A stretch of DNA of 57,737 nt from Hyphomicrobiales bacterium (GTDB lineage: Bacteria; Pseudomonadota; Alphaproteobacteria; Rhizobiales; Beijerinckiaceae): the NCBI GenBank assembly GCA_027483505.1, contig JAIXUP010000038.1:1-57737 (forward strand), read 5' to 3'. Below, in pieces: positions 46,698-55,601 of the stretch. The notes beneath the pieces are model-generated. The model was given only the letters and a program-made list of their open reading frames with translations. It was not told the origin of the DNA and did no database searches. How positions within the stretch are numbered: position 1 is the stretch's first letter; the number at the start of each line of letters is the position of its first letter. A program made the position numbers and the translations under genes.

Positions 46698-47852
46698 ATG
46701 ACCCAGTTCGCGCTCAACGATGACCAACTGGCCATGCGCGAGATGGCCCAGGGCTTTGCCGCCGAGAAGCTTGCGCCCCATGCCGTGCACTGGGACGAGA
46801 CGAAGCATTTCCCGGTCGCCGAGATGCGCGAGGCGGCGGCGCTCGGGATGGGCGGCGTCTACATCCGCGAGGATGTCGGCGGCTCCGGCCTCAGCAGGCT
46901 TGATGCGACGCTGATCTTCGAGGCGCTGGCCAGCGGTTGCCCGACGATTTCGGCCTATATCTCGATCCACAACATGTGCGGCTGGATGATCGATGCCTTT
47001 GGCTCGGATGAGCAGCGCCGGCGCTTCCTGCCGAAACTGTGCAGCATGGAGCACCTCGCCAGCTATTGCCTGACCGAGCCCGGCGCGGGCTCGGATGCCG
47101 CAGCGCTGAAGACCCGCGCGGTACGCGACGGCGACCACTACATCGTCAGCGGCCAGAAGCAGTTCATTTCAGGCGCAGGCGTCTCGGATGTCTACGTCAC
47201 CATGGTCCGGACCGGCGACGATGGCGCCGGCGGCATCTCGACCCTGGTGATCGAGAAGGACAGCGAAGGTCTCAGCTTCGGCGCGGAAGAAAAGAAAATG
47301 GGCTGGAACGCCCAGCCGACACGTGCGGTGATCTTCGATCAGGTCCGCGTGCCGGTCGCCAACCGTCTCGGGCCCGAAGGCATCGGCTTCAAGATTGCCA
47401 TGGCAGGGCTTGATGGCGGGCGTCTCAACATTGGCGCCTGTTCGCTTGGGGGCGCGCAGGCTGCACTCGACAAGTCGCTTGCCTACATGGCGGAGCGCAA
47501 GGCCTTCGGCAAAAGCATCGACCAATTCCAGGCGCTGCAGTTCAAGCTTGCGGACATGGCGACGGAGCTGGAATGCGCCCGCACCTTCCTCTGGCGCGCC
47601 GCCGCTGCGCTGGACCGGAAGGACATCGACGCGACCAGGCTGTGCGCCATGGCCAAGCGCATCGCGACCGACACCGGCTTCAAGGTGGCCAATGACGCGC
47701 TGCAATTGCACGGCGGCTATGGCTATCTCAGCGACTACGGCATCGAGAAGATCGTGCGTGACCTGCGCGTGCACCAGATCCTCGAAGGCACCAACGAAAT
47801 CATGCGCCTGATCGTGGCGCGGAGCCTGATCGGGCGCGGAAACAGGGGATAG
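46698..47852 (+). CDS. Acyl-CoA dehydrogenase, isobutyryl-CoA dehydrogenase type
   Basis: 384-residue FAD enzyme that oxidises acyl-CoA to the 2,3-enoyl-CoA. FAD/substrate-binding YCLTEPGAGSDAA, ERKAFGKSIDQFQ and C-terminal ILEGTNEIMRL are present; the catalytic glutamate is probably Glu362 in EGTNE. Specificity for isobutyryl-CoA (valine breakdown) is inferred from the adjacent 3-hydroxyisobutyrate dehydrogenase gene two bases downstream. Confidence 0.93.
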   Translation: MTQFALNDDQLAMREMAQGFAAEKLAPHAVHWDETKHFPVAEMREAAALGMGGVYIREDVGGSGLSRLDATLIFEALASGCPTISAYISIHNMCGWMIDAFGSDEQRRRFLPKLCSMEHLASYCLTEPGAGSDAAALKTRAVRDGDHYIVSGQKQFISGAGVSDVYVTMVRTGDDGAGGISTLVIEKDSEGLSFGAEEKKMGWNAQPTRAVIFDQVRVPVANRLGPEGIGFKIAMAGLDGGRLNIGACSLGGAQAALDKSLAYMAERKAFGKSIDQFQALQFKLADMATELECARTFLWRAAAALDRKDIDATRLCAMAKRIATDTGFKVANDALQLHGGYGYLSDYGIEKIVRDLRVHQILEGTNEIMRLIVARSLIGRGNRG

Positions 47853-47854
47853 AC

Positions 47855-48739
47855 ATGGCACAGATCGCCTTCATCGGCCTCGGCAACATGGGCGGGCCGA
47901 TGGCCGCCAATCTCGTCAAGGCCGGCCATGCCGTCACCGGCTTCGACCTGTCGCCAAGCTCGTGCGCCGAGGCGAAGGCAGCGGGGCTCAGCATTGCGGC
48001 CAGCGCGGTTGCGGCAGTCAGCGCGGCCGATGTCATCGTGACGATGCTGCCCGCCGGCAAGCATGTGCGCAGCGTCTGGGCCGAGATCGCGCCGAAGGCG
48101 AAGGCCGGCGCGCTGATCATCGATTCATCCACCATCGATGTCGAAAGCGCCCGCGCCGTTCATGCGGTCGCGAGCGCGGCGGGCCTTAAGCCTGTCGACG
48201 CGCCGGTCTCGGGCGGCACGGGCGGAGCCAAGGGCGCGACGCTCACCTTCATGGTCGGTGGCGAAGCGGATGCCTTCGCGGCGGCAAAGCCCATTCTCGA
48301 ACAGATGGGCAAGAAGGTGGTGCATTGTGGCGGCGCCGGCGCCGGGCAGGCGGCCAAGATCTGCAACAACATGATCCTCGGCATTTCGATGATCGGCGTC
48401 GGCGAGGCCTTCGCGCTGGCCGAGAAGCTCGGGCTGTCGCACCAGGCGCTGTTCGATGTGGCGTCGACCTCGTCAGGCCAGTGCTGGTCCCTGACGACCT
48501 ATTGCCCGGTACCCGGGCCGGTTCCGACTTCGCCCGCGAACAATGGTTACAAGCCCGGCTTTGCCGCAGAACTGATGCTGAAGGACCTCAAGCTGTCGCA
48601 GGAGGCGGCCGCTGCGGTCGGGGCGTCAACGCCGCTCGGCGCCGCGGCGGCGCAGCTCTACGCGCTGTTCAATGGCGCGGGACATGGCGGCACGGACTTC
48701 TCCGGCATCATCGAGATGCTGCGCGGCCAGAAGGCGTGA
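47855..48739 (+). CDS. mmsB: 3-hydroxyisobutyrate dehydrogenase
   Basis: 294 residues; NAD-dependent oxidation of 3-hydroxyisobutyrate to methylmalonate semialdehyde in valine catabolism. Rossmann GLGNMG at 8-13, substrate loop DAPVSGG at 115-121, and catalytic Lys168 in GQAAKICNNM. Coupled to the acyl-CoA dehydrogenase two bases before it. The last 32 bases overlap the convergent DUF2783 gene. Confidence 0.93.
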   Translation: MAQIAFIGLGNMGGPMAANLVKAGHAVTGFDLSPSSCAEAKAAGLSIAASAVAAVSAADVIVTMLPAGKHVRSVWAEIAPKAKAGALIIDSSTIDVESARAVHAVASAAGLKPVDAPVSGGTGGAKGATLTFMVGGEADAFAAAKPILEQMGKKVVHCGGAGAGQAAKICNNMILGISMIGVGEAFALAEKLGLSHQALFDVASTSSGQCWSLTTYCPVPGPVPTSPANNGYKPGFAAELMLKDLKLSQEAAAAVGASTPLGAAAAQLYALFNGAGHGGTDFSGIIEMLRGQKA

Positions 48740-48926
48740 TGCTCGCCTTCGCCAGCTCAAGGGCCTCGGCAAGCACGGTCTGATCGCCGATCTGGTTGGC
48801 AAGGATCAGTACCAGCGCGGCATTGAGAGCAGCGCTGGCGTCATCCGACAGGCCGCGATGCGCCTCGACAATGGCGCGATAAGCCGCGTCGGGATCGGAA
48901 AAGCGGGCGTCGAGATCAAGCGGCAT
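48708..48926 (-). CDS. DUF2783 protein, likely small partner of the monooxygenase
   Basis: 72 residues, all helical: MPLDLDARFSDPDAAYRAIV at the start, HRGLSDDASAALNAALVLIL, then LANQIGDQTVLAEALELA. This is DUF2783. It is similar in size and position to MhaB, the small coupling protein needed by the flavoprotein MhaA of Pseudomonas putida U for 3-hydroxyphenylacetate 6-hydroxylation; homology to MhaB is from memory, not checked. The ATG at 48926 has AGGAGGGA and overlaps the monooxygenase stop by 11 bases, so the two are coupled. Confidence 0.85.
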   Translation of the reverse strand: MPLDLDARFSDPDAAYRAIVEAHRGLSDDASAALNAALVLILANQIGDQTVLAEALELAKASITPSGRAASR

Positions 48927-50499
48927 CAACCATCCCTCCTGCCCGCGCCAGCGCCGCCGACAGCTGTTTACGGTCGGGTTTGTGGAAACGCGCCGCGACA
49001 TGACCGTCGGGACGGAGCAGATAGACTTCCTCCGCCCTCAGGCCATAGCGCTGCCCAATCACTGTGTCCGCCTCCGAAACACGCGCCATCGTCAACGCTC
49101 CCGGCAAATCGGGCAGTGCAACCTTCGGCGCGGCCAGCAACGTAAAGCCACCGCCCAGATTCTCGCTGAGAAAGCCCTCACCCATCGGCGCATCCATGAA
49201 CGGCGCGCCGGGCGGCGGACCACACCGCCATGGTTCATGGTCCGGGGTCGACAGCGGACTTCCGCGATAGCTGGTCGGCAGCGACAATCGCCCGGAGTTG
49301 ACGAAACGGCGGGCGAACGGAGCGGCTTTCGCGAGCGCGAGCGCCGCGTTGCGAAAGCGCGCCTCGACAGCGCTGCGCGGCGCGATGAAATCCGTGGCGC
49401 GGGTCGAATTGAGGATGTTCTCGTCGGCAGCCTCGGATCGCTCGGAATCATAGCTGGCGAGGAGATCGCGGGGGCCAGTGCCTGCTGCGACCGCCGCCAG
49501 CTTCCAGCCGAGATTGTCGGCGTCCTGGATGCCGGAATTGGCGCCACGTGCGCCGAAGGGCGACACCTGATGGGCGGCGTCGCCGGCGAAGATCACGCGG
49601 CCATGGACAAAGCGCTCAAGCCGGCGGCACTGGAAGCGGTAGATCGAGACCCATTCCAGCTCGAAATCGGAATGCCCCAGCATGCGCTCGATGCGTGGGC
49701 GCACCACTTCGGGCTTGCGCTCATGCTCGGCGTCGGCCTGTGGCGAAAGCTGCAAGTCGATGCGCCAGATGTCGTCCGGCTGTTTGTGCAAAAGGCAGGA
49801 CTGGCCGGCGTGAAACGGCGGATCAAACCAGAACCAGCGCTCGACAGGGAAATCTGCTGTCATTCTCACATCGGCTATGAGGAACTGGTCCTCGAATTGT
49901 TCGCCGGCAAACCCAAGGCCAAGCATGCCCCGCAATGGCGAGCGTGCGCCGTCGCAGGCGACGAGATGATCGGCCTCAAGTGCATAAGGACCATCGGGTG
50001 TCTCGATGGTCAGCGTCACAAAATCCTCAGAATGTGACAGGGCACTGACACGGTTCTTCCAGCGCAGGTCGACGCCGAGGTCCAGTGCACGGTCGACGAG
50101 GAACTTCTCGACATGGAATTGTTGCAGGTTGATGAAGGCCGGCATCTTGTGGCCGGCTTCGGGCAGAAGATCGAACTGGTAGAGTTGGTGGTCGCCCTGA
50201 AACACCTTGCCGACCTGCCAGCGCACACCCTTGGCCAGCATCGGGGCCGCGACGCCGAGGCGATCGAAGATTTCGAGCGTCCTCTTGGCGAAGCAGATCG
50301 CGCGGGAGCCGTCCCCTATCCGGTCGGAATCATCTAGCAGCACAGGCTTCAGGCCGCGCTGCGCAAGGTCGATCGCCAGCGTCAGCCCGACCGGTCCGGC
50401 CCCCACGATGACGACCGGGTGTCTGGCCACCTCTTGCGCCGATTGGTCAGGCGAGCGCCTGTAGGCGAATTGCGCAAAGGGTTTCGCCTCCGGCTTCAT
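48916..50499 (-). CDS. FAD-dependent aromatic monooxygenase (MhpA/MhaA-like)
   Basis: 527-residue class A flavin monooxygenase. The FAD dinucleotide motif GAGPVG is at 33-38, a DG segment (VACDGARSPLRG) binds FAD/NADPH at about 187-198, and GDAAHQVSPFGARGANSG closes the FAD site. The C-terminal thioredoxin-like domain is short. It hydroxylates a phenolic ring; operon context points to making homogentisate from 3-hydroxyphenylacetate. ATG 50499 has AGGAT. It follows the MBL gene by two bases and precedes the DUF2783 gene. Confidence 0.9.
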   Translation of the reverse strand: MKPEAKPFAQFAYRRSPDQSAQEVARHPVVIVGAGPVGLTLAIDLAQRGLKPVLLDDSDRIGDGSRAICFAKRTLEIFDRLGVAAPMLAKGVRWQVGKVFQGDHQLYQFDLLPEAGHKMPAFINLQQFHVEKFLVDRALDLGVDLRWKNRVSALSHSEDFVTLTIETPDGPYALEADHLVACDGARSPLRGMLGLGFAGEQFEDQFLIADVRMTADFPVERWFWFDPPFHAGQSCLLHKQPDDIWRIDLQLSPQADAEHERKPEVVRPRIERMLGHSDFELEWVSIYRFQCRRLERFVHGRVIFAGDAAHQVSPFGARGANSGIQDADNLGWKLAAVAAGTGPRDLLASYDSERSEAADENILNSTRATDFIAPRSAVEARFRNAALALAKAAPFARRFVNSGRLSLPTSYRGSPLSTPDHEPWRCGPPPGAPFMDAPMGEGFLSENLGGGFTLLAAPKVALPDLPGALTMARVSEADTVIGQRYGLRAEEVYLLRPDGHVAARFHKPDRKQLSAALARAGGMVDAA

Positions 50500-50501
50500 G
50501 C

Positions 50502-51455
50502 TCAATCCTGCAGGGCCTTCCACATGGCGACGTCGCGCTCATCGGTCCAGATGCGTGGCCAGTCGATGCCGCGTGCCTCGTCATAGGCGCGGGAGACGTT
50601 GAAAGGCAGGCAATGCTCATAGATGGCGTAATCGCCGAAGGGCTTGTCCATCACCTTGCGCACCGCCGCCGAGGTTTCCTTCAGCGTCAGGCCCTTCGCA
50701 ACGGCGCGCTCCGCCGTGCCATACAAGGCGCTCAGGAAGGCGCTGGTGCCGTCCATGGCCGCCTTGACCGTCGCCGCGCCGACGAGCGCATCACCCCGCC
50801 CCGGCACCAGCGCTTCGGGAGCATAGGCCGCAAGGGTCCGGATGGTGCCGGGCCACTCACGCAGGAAGGCGTCGCCGCAATAGCAGGCGGATTTGTACTC
50901 GACGAGATCGCCCGAGAACATCACCCCGGCATCGGGCACCCAGGCGATCGTGTCGCCGGCCGTATGCCCCCGTCCGGGGTGGGAAATCTCGACGCGGCGC
51001 TTGCCGAGCCAGAGCGTCAATGAGCCGGCAAATGTCTGTGTCGGCCAGGTCAGGCCCGGCACCGTGTCGACGCCGCGAAAGAGGCGCGGAAAGCGCCCGA
51101 TCTCCGAGGCCATGTCTTCGGCGCCGCGCTCGACAATCAGCTGGCGCGTCGCCTCATGGGCGATGATCTCCGACGCGCCATAGGCCGACGCGCCGAGAAC
51201 CCGGACGGCATGGTAGTGCGACAGCAGGACATACTTGATCGGCTTGTCGGTGACTGTGCGCACGCGCGCGATCACGTCACGGGCCATCAACGGCGTCGCC
51301 TGTGCGTCGATCACCATGCAGCTGTCGTCACCGATGATGATGCCGGTGTTGGGGTCGCCCTGCGCGGTGTAGGCGTAGAGCCCCTCCCCGATCATGGAAA
51401 AGGTGATGACCTTGTCCGCCATATCGGCGTGGGAGGCGAATGTCTTGCCGGCCAT
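50502..51455 (-). CDS. Metallo-beta-lactamase fold protein with altered metal motif
   Basis: 317 residues. The MBL fold is clear (GLYAYTAQGDPNTGIIIGDD, later HPGRGHTAGDT and FSGDLV), but the HxHxDH motif reads SHYHAVRV, so the Asp and the third His are absent. It may bind one metal or act differently. I chose ATG 51455, which has an AAGGA ribosome site; an ATG at 51473 that overlaps the maiA stop is an alternative. Lies within the homogentisate operon; function unknown. Confidence 0.8.
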   Translation of the reverse strand: MAGKTFASHADMADKVITFSMIGEGLYAYTAQGDPNTGIIIGDDSCMVIDAQATPLMARDVIARVRTVTDKPIKYVLLSHYHAVRVLGASAYGASEIIAHEATRQLIVERGAEDMASEIGRFPRLFRGVDTVPGLTWPTQTFAGSLTLWLGKRRVEISHPGRGHTAGDTIAWVPDAGVMFSGDLVEYKSACYCGDAFLREWPGTIRTLAAYAPEALVPGRGDALVGAATVKAAMDGTSAFLSALYGTAERAVAKGLTLKETSAAVRKVMDKPFGDYAIYEHCLPFNVSRAYDEARGIDWPRIWTDERDVAMWKALQD

Positions 51456-51469
51456 TGGTTGGTCCTTGT

Positions 51470-52114
51470 TCATTCTGCGTCAGGCTGCAGCGATGGCAAC
51501 GCCTTGCGGAAAGCCTCGATCTCGGCGAGCTCCGCATCGGTTCGTGCGATCAGCGGAAAGCGGGTGAGATCGACGCCGAAGCGCCGCGCGTTGAACAATT
51601 GTGGCACGAGGCAGACATCCGCCAGCGTCGGCGCATCGCCATAGCACAGATGACCGGGCGTGCTGGCGAGCCGTCTCTCGATCACCTCGAAGCCGCTTTC
51701 CATCCAGGTCCGGCACCAGGCGGCGCGGGCTGCCTCGTCGGCATGATAATCCTGGGACAGTTTGTCGAGCACGCGCAGATTGCCCAGCGGATGGACATCG
51801 GTGGCGATGGTCAGCGCCATTTCGCGGATCAGCGCGCGGTCGCGGGCCGATCCCGGCAGCAGCGGCGGCTCGGGATGCAGCTCATCGAGATATTCGATGA
51901 TCGCCAGCGATTGGGACAGACCAAAGCCCTTCTCACTCCAGAACGGCACCAGCCCCGCGGGATTGCGGCGCCTGTAGTCGTCCGCGCGCTGTTCACCCTT
52001 GCGCAGGTGGACGAAGCGGTGCTCGGCTTCGAGGCCCTTCAGGTTCAACGCAATCCGCACGCGATAGGCGGCGGAGGAGCGGAAGTAACCGTAAAGGACC
52101 CCCTGATCAGCCAT
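51470..52114 (-). CDS. maiA: Maleylacetoacetate isomerase
   Basis: 214-residue zeta-class glutathione transferase that converts maleylacetoacetate to fumarylacetoacetate. The active-site segment SSAAYRVRIALNLKG (about 13-27) is the zeta-class signature, and the C-terminal DVCLVPQLFNARRFGVDL is conserved. The ATG at 52114 overlaps the fumarylacetoacetase stop by eight bases. Third step of the operon's tyrosine/homogentisate breakdown. Confidence 0.94.
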   Translation of the reverse strand: MADQGVLYGYFRSSAAYRVRIALNLKGLEAEHRFVHLRKGEQRADDYRRRNPAGLVPFWSEKGFGLSQSLAIIEYLDELHPEPPLLPGSARDRALIREMALTIATDVHPLGNLRVLDKLSQDYHADEAARAAWCRTWMESGFEVIERRLASTPGHLCYGDAPTLADVCLVPQLFNARRFGVDLTRFPLIARTDAELAEIEAFRKALPSLQPDAE

Positions 52115-53117
52115 GGGCAACCACCTGCTGCTCAATCGCGCCGAATACCGAGTGGCCTTTCGCGTCCTTCATCTCGATGCGGACCGTATCGCCGGCTGCG
52201 AGGAAGGGCGTTTTGGCGGCGCCGGAGAGAATCGTTTCGACGACGCGCTGTTCGGCAATGCAGGAATAGCCGACGCCGCCTTCCGCGATCGTCTTGCCCG
52301 GACCGCCATCGGCGCCCTTGTTGGAGACCGTGCCCGAACCGATGATCGTGCCGGCCGACAAGGCGCGCGTCTTCGCCGCGTGCATGATCAGCGCCGGAAA
52401 ATCGAAGGTCATGTCCACTCCGGCATTGGCCTTGCCGAAGGGCTTGCCGTTGATGAAGGTCAGCAGTGGCAGCGTGATCTTGCCGCCATCCCAGGCCGCG
52501 CCCAACTCGTCCGGCGTGACCGCAGCGGGCGAAAAGGCCGAGGAAGGCTTGGATTGGAAGAAGCCGAACCCCTTGGCCAGTTCGCCGGGGATGAGGTTGC
52601 GCAGCGAAACATCGTTGACGAGCATGATCAGGCGGATCGCTGCGGCGGCCTCGGCGCGTGTGGCAGCCATCGGCACGTCGCCGGTGATGACCGCGATCTC
52701 GCCCTCAAGATCGCAGCCATGGTCCGCGCTGACGAGCGGAATGGCGTCACGCGGTCCGAGGAAGGCATCCGACCCGCCCTGATACATCAGCGGATCGGTC
52801 CAGAAGCTGGCAGGCATTTCGGCGCCGCGGGCTTTGCGCACCAGCTCGACATGGTTCACGTAGGCCGAGCCGTCCGCCCATTGATAGGCGCGCGGCAACG
52901 GCGAGGCGCAGTCGTGTTCGTGGAAGCGGAAGGCGGGCACCGAGCCGTGTTCCAGTTGCTCGGCCAGATCAGCCAGACGCGACCCGATGCGCTGCCAGTC
53001 GTCCAGCGCGGCCTGCAGTGTGGGAGCGATGAAAAAGGCGTCCGTCGCCCGCGTGAGATCGGCCGAGACGACGACGAGACGGCCGTCGCGGCCCTGTTTC
53101 AGTGACGCCAGTTTCAT
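52107..53117 (-). CDS. Fumarylacetoacetate hydrolase family protein
   Basis: 336-residue FAH-fold hydrolase that cleaves fumarylacetoacetate to fumarate and acetoacetate, the last step of the pathway. Metal-binding acidic residues in CDLEGEIAVITGD (about 133-145), and IGSGTVSNKGAD near residue 260 are present. Shorter than the eukaryotic enzyme, as usual for the bacterial type. Overlaps the upstream MBL gene by four bases. Confidence 0.92.
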   Translation of the reverse strand: MKLASLKQGRDGRLVVVSADLTRATDAFFIAPTLQAALDDWQRIGSRLADLAEQLEHGSVPAFRFHEHDCASPLPRAYQWADGSAYVNHVELVRKARGAEMPASFWTDPLMYQGGSDAFLGPRDAIPLVSADHGCDLEGEIAVITGDVPMAATRAEAAAAIRLIMLVNDVSLRNLIPGELAKGFGFFQSKPSSAFSPAAVTPDELGAAWDGGKITLPLLTFINGKPFGKANAGVDMTFDFPALIMHAAKTRALSAGTIIGSGTVSNKGADGGPGKTIAEGGVGYSCIAEQRVVETILSGAAKTPFLAAGDTVRIEMKDAKGHSVFGAIEQQVVAHG

Positions 53118-54076
53118 GGATGATTCGCTGCCTTCGCAAGTTGGTGGTTCGGGAGGGCATCATGCGCCGACGCGACCGCCTTGTAAGCCCCCTGCGCAAG
53201 CGGAATCGTCATGCCGTCATGTGCGATTGAAAGCGGGCCGGCATAGGTGGCGCGCACGGCTTCGATCCAGTGTTGCGGCGTCACCAGCGGATCGTCGGCG
53301 GGCACGAGGTGATTGAGAACCAGCAGACCGACGCCAGCCTCCGCCGCGATGCGCCCGACATCCTCCGCGAGCGTGTGGCTGTCCATCAGGTGCTGCTTCA
53401 GCCGCGCGCCATTGCCGACACGGCTGACCAGCCGATCGACACCGGGGCCATACAGCGCCTCATGCACCAGAATGTCCGCACCCTTCGCGAAGCCCGCCAG
53501 CGGCGGAAAGAAGGTCGTGTCCGCAGAGAACACGACGGCGCCAGCGGCAGCCTCGAAGCGCAGCGCGAAGCAGTCGGTCACGGGCGGATGCGCGACCCGC
53601 AGCGCCGTGACCTTCACCCGGCCATCATCGACGACCTCGCCCTCGGCATATTCGCGGATCGCGACAAGCGTAGACAATACGGGCCTGCCCTCATCCGCGA
53701 TGCGGATGGCGATGTCGAAGGAGAGCGAGGCGAGGAAACCATCCCAGACCGCTTGCGTGCCGGCCGGGCCATGCACGGTGATCGCCTGCTTCAGCCCTGC
53801 CGTCCAGGCCGTATGGATCAGCATGCCCAGTTCCAGCACATGATCGGAATGCAGGTGCGTGATCAGGATCGTGCGGAGATCCGGCAGGGCGACGCCGGCC
53901 TCGACCAGCGCGCGCGTCACGCCAAGGCCGCAGTCGATCACGTAGGGGTGGCCCTCGATGACGAGCAGGTTCGCGGTCGGGGACGGCCCGCCCTTGCGGA
54001 TGGCCGGCCCGCCTTTCGTGCCCAGAAGAATGAGGCGGTCTGATCCGGCTGGCGCGTCCATTCCCGGCATGCCCAT
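53114..54076 (-). CDS. Metallo-beta-lactamase fold hydrolase, RNase Z/AtsA-like
   Basis: 320 residues with an intact zinc motif HLHSDH (His74-His79), and FSADTTFF plus LVHEALYG in the second half. The layout resembles arylsulfatase/lactonase or RNase Z-like MBL enzymes. The chosen ATG (54076) lies just past the hmgA stop (two bases overlap-free), so it is the second gene of the homogentisate operon. Its place in the pathway is not known; hydrolysis of a lactone or ester of an aromatic acid is conceivable. Confidence 0.85.
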   Translation of the reverse strand: MGMPGMDAPAGSDRLILLGTKGGPAIRKGGPSPTANLLVIEGHPYVIDCGLGVTRALVEAGVALPDLRTILITHLHSDHVLELGMLIHTAWTAGLKQAITVHGPAGTQAVWDGFLASLSFDIAIRIADEGRPVLSTLVAIREYAEGEVVDDGRVKVTALRVAHPPVTDCFALRFEAAAGAVVFSADTTFFPPLAGFAKGADILVHEALYGPGVDRLVSRVGNGARLKQHLMDSHTLAEDVGRIAAEAGVGLLVLNHLVPADDPLVTPQHWIEAVRATYAGPLSIAHDGMTIPLAQGAYKAVASAHDALPNHQLAKAANHP

Positions 54077-54077
54077 C

Positions 54078-55481
54078 TCACCAGGCCTGCTTGCTGCGTG
54101 GATCAAAGTGCTTCTTCAGCCCCTCCCAGCAGTCGATATAGCTCTTCTGCACAGTCGGCAGGCCGGCCGCATGGGCCGTGAGGCGCTGGGGGAAGCGTGT
54201 TTCGAACATGAAGGCCATGGTCCCGGTCAGCTTGACCGGCTTCAACTCCGCCGTCGATGCGTGCTCGAACGCGGGCGCATCAGGGCCATGCGGCAGCATC
54301 TGGTTGTGGAGCGAGAACCCTCCGGGCACGAACCCCTCCGGCTTCGCGTCATAGACGCCATACACCAGCCCCATGAACTCGCTCATGATGTTGCGGTGGT
54401 ACCAGGGCGGCCGGAAGGTGTTGTCAGCCACCATCCAGCGCTCGGGGAAGATCACGAAGTCGATGTTGGCCGTGCCCGGCTCGCCGGACGGCGAGGTCAG
54501 GACCGTGAAGATCGACGGATCAGGGTGGTCATAGGAGATCGAGCCGACGGCGGCGTAGCGGCGCAGATCATACTTGTAGGGGTAGTAGTTGCCGTGCCAG
54601 CCCACGACATCGAGCGGCGACTGGGCAATGTCGGTGACAAACAGGTCTCCGCACCATTTGACGAACAGCTTCGAGGGAACCTCGCGGTCCTCATAGGCGG
54701 CGACCGGCGTGAGAAAGTCGCGCGGGTTGGCGAGACAGTTGGCGCCGATCGGGCCACGGTCCGGCAAGGTGAAGGCGCCGCCGTAATTCTCGCAGACATA
54801 GGCCCGTGCCGGGCCGTCGACGAGTTCGCAGCGGAAGATGACGCCGCGCGGAATGACGCAGATCTCGCCAGGCTCGATCTCGATCACGCCGAACTCGGTG
54901 CAGAAGCGCAGCGCATTGTGCTGCGCGACGATCAGATACTCGCCGTCCGAATTGAAGACGTACTCGTCCTGCATCGACCGGGTCACCACAAGGATATGGG
55001 CCGCCATGCCAGCCTGCGTGTCTGAATCACCTGCCGTCGTGATGGTCTGCAGGCCCTCGACAAAGCTGACCGGCGTCTGGGGAAGCGGCGACGGGTCCCA
55101 GCGCATCTGACCCAGCATGGGCTTGCGCTCCGCGCTGTTCGGGGCTGTCCGGATCAGCCCGGGGCTGATCGGCGCATAGCGCTGCGAATGCTTGACGCTG
55201 GGCCGGATGCGATAGAGCCAGGAGCGCTCGTTCTTGCCTTGCGGCGCCGTGAAGGCCGAGCCCGACAATTGCTCGGCAAACAGGCCGTAATTGCATTTCT
55301 GCGGCGAGTTGCGGCCAACCGGCAGCGCGTCCGGCAAGGCCTCGGTCTCGAAGGAGTTGCCGAAGCCGGACATGTAGCGCAACGCCGCTTCGACCGTGGT
55401 GCGGGCGCCGCCGCTCATGCCGTCCGCCCTGTCGCGCGCGATGCCGGGTGAGCCAAGCCGTGATGAGACTGAATCTGCCAT
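54078..55481 (-). CDS. hmgA: Homogentisate 1,2-dioxygenase
   Basis: 467-residue non-heme iron dioxygenase that opens the ring of homogentisate to maleylacetoacetate. His362 and Glu368 in [11 protein letters not shown] keep the spacing of the iron ligands known from the human enzyme (His335, Glu341), and the third His is near residue 398 ([12 protein letters not shown]). The N-terminus includes [15 protein letters not shown]. The ATG at 55481 has AGGAGGA. First gene of the minus-strand operon that continues to the DUF2783 gene at 48708. Confidence 0.97.
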   Translation of the reverse strand: MADSVSSRLGSPGIARDRADGMSGGARTTVEAALRYMSGFGNSFETEALPDALPVGRNSPQKCNYGLFAEQLSGSAFTAPQGKNERSWLYRIRPSVKHSQRYAPISPGLIRTAPNSAERKPMLGQMRWDPSPLPQTPVSFVEGLQTITTAGDSDTQAGMAAHILVVTRSMQDEYVFNSDGEYLIVAQHNALRFCTEFGVIEIEPGEICVIPRGVIFRCELVDGPARAYVCENYGGAFTLPDRGPIGANCLANPRDFLTPVAAYEDREVPSKLFVKWCGDLFVTDIAQSPLDVVGWHGNYYPYKYDLRRYAAVGSISYDHPDPSIFTVLTSPSGEPGTANIDFVIFPERWMVADNTFRPPWYHRNIMSEFMGLVYGVYDAKPEGFVPGGFSLHNQMLPHGPDAPAFEHASTAELKPVKLTGTMAFMFETRFPQRLTAHAAGLPTVQKSYIDCWEGLKKHFDPRSKQAW

Positions 55482-55533
55482 GCCATCCTCCTGTCCGACG
55501 GGTTATGGCGCAGGCTTCTGAAAGTTGCAAGAT

Positions 55534-55549
55534 AGTTGCAGATGTAACT
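55534..55549. promoter_or_regulatory. Candidate MarR-type operator upstream of hmgA
   Basis: AGTTGCA-GA-TGTAACT: seven-base arms with one mismatch. A direct copy of AGTTGCA also occurs 11 bases earlier (55523-55529). It lies 53 bases upstream of the hmgA start. Size and symmetry suit a MarR-family dimer, and hmg operons are often controlled by such regulators; no regulator gene is in the window. Confidence 0.5.
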
Positions 55550-55601
55550 TGTTTGATCCCCGTTCGCTGGCCGTAGCCTTGGGGCGCGCACCGACGGGCG
55601 G

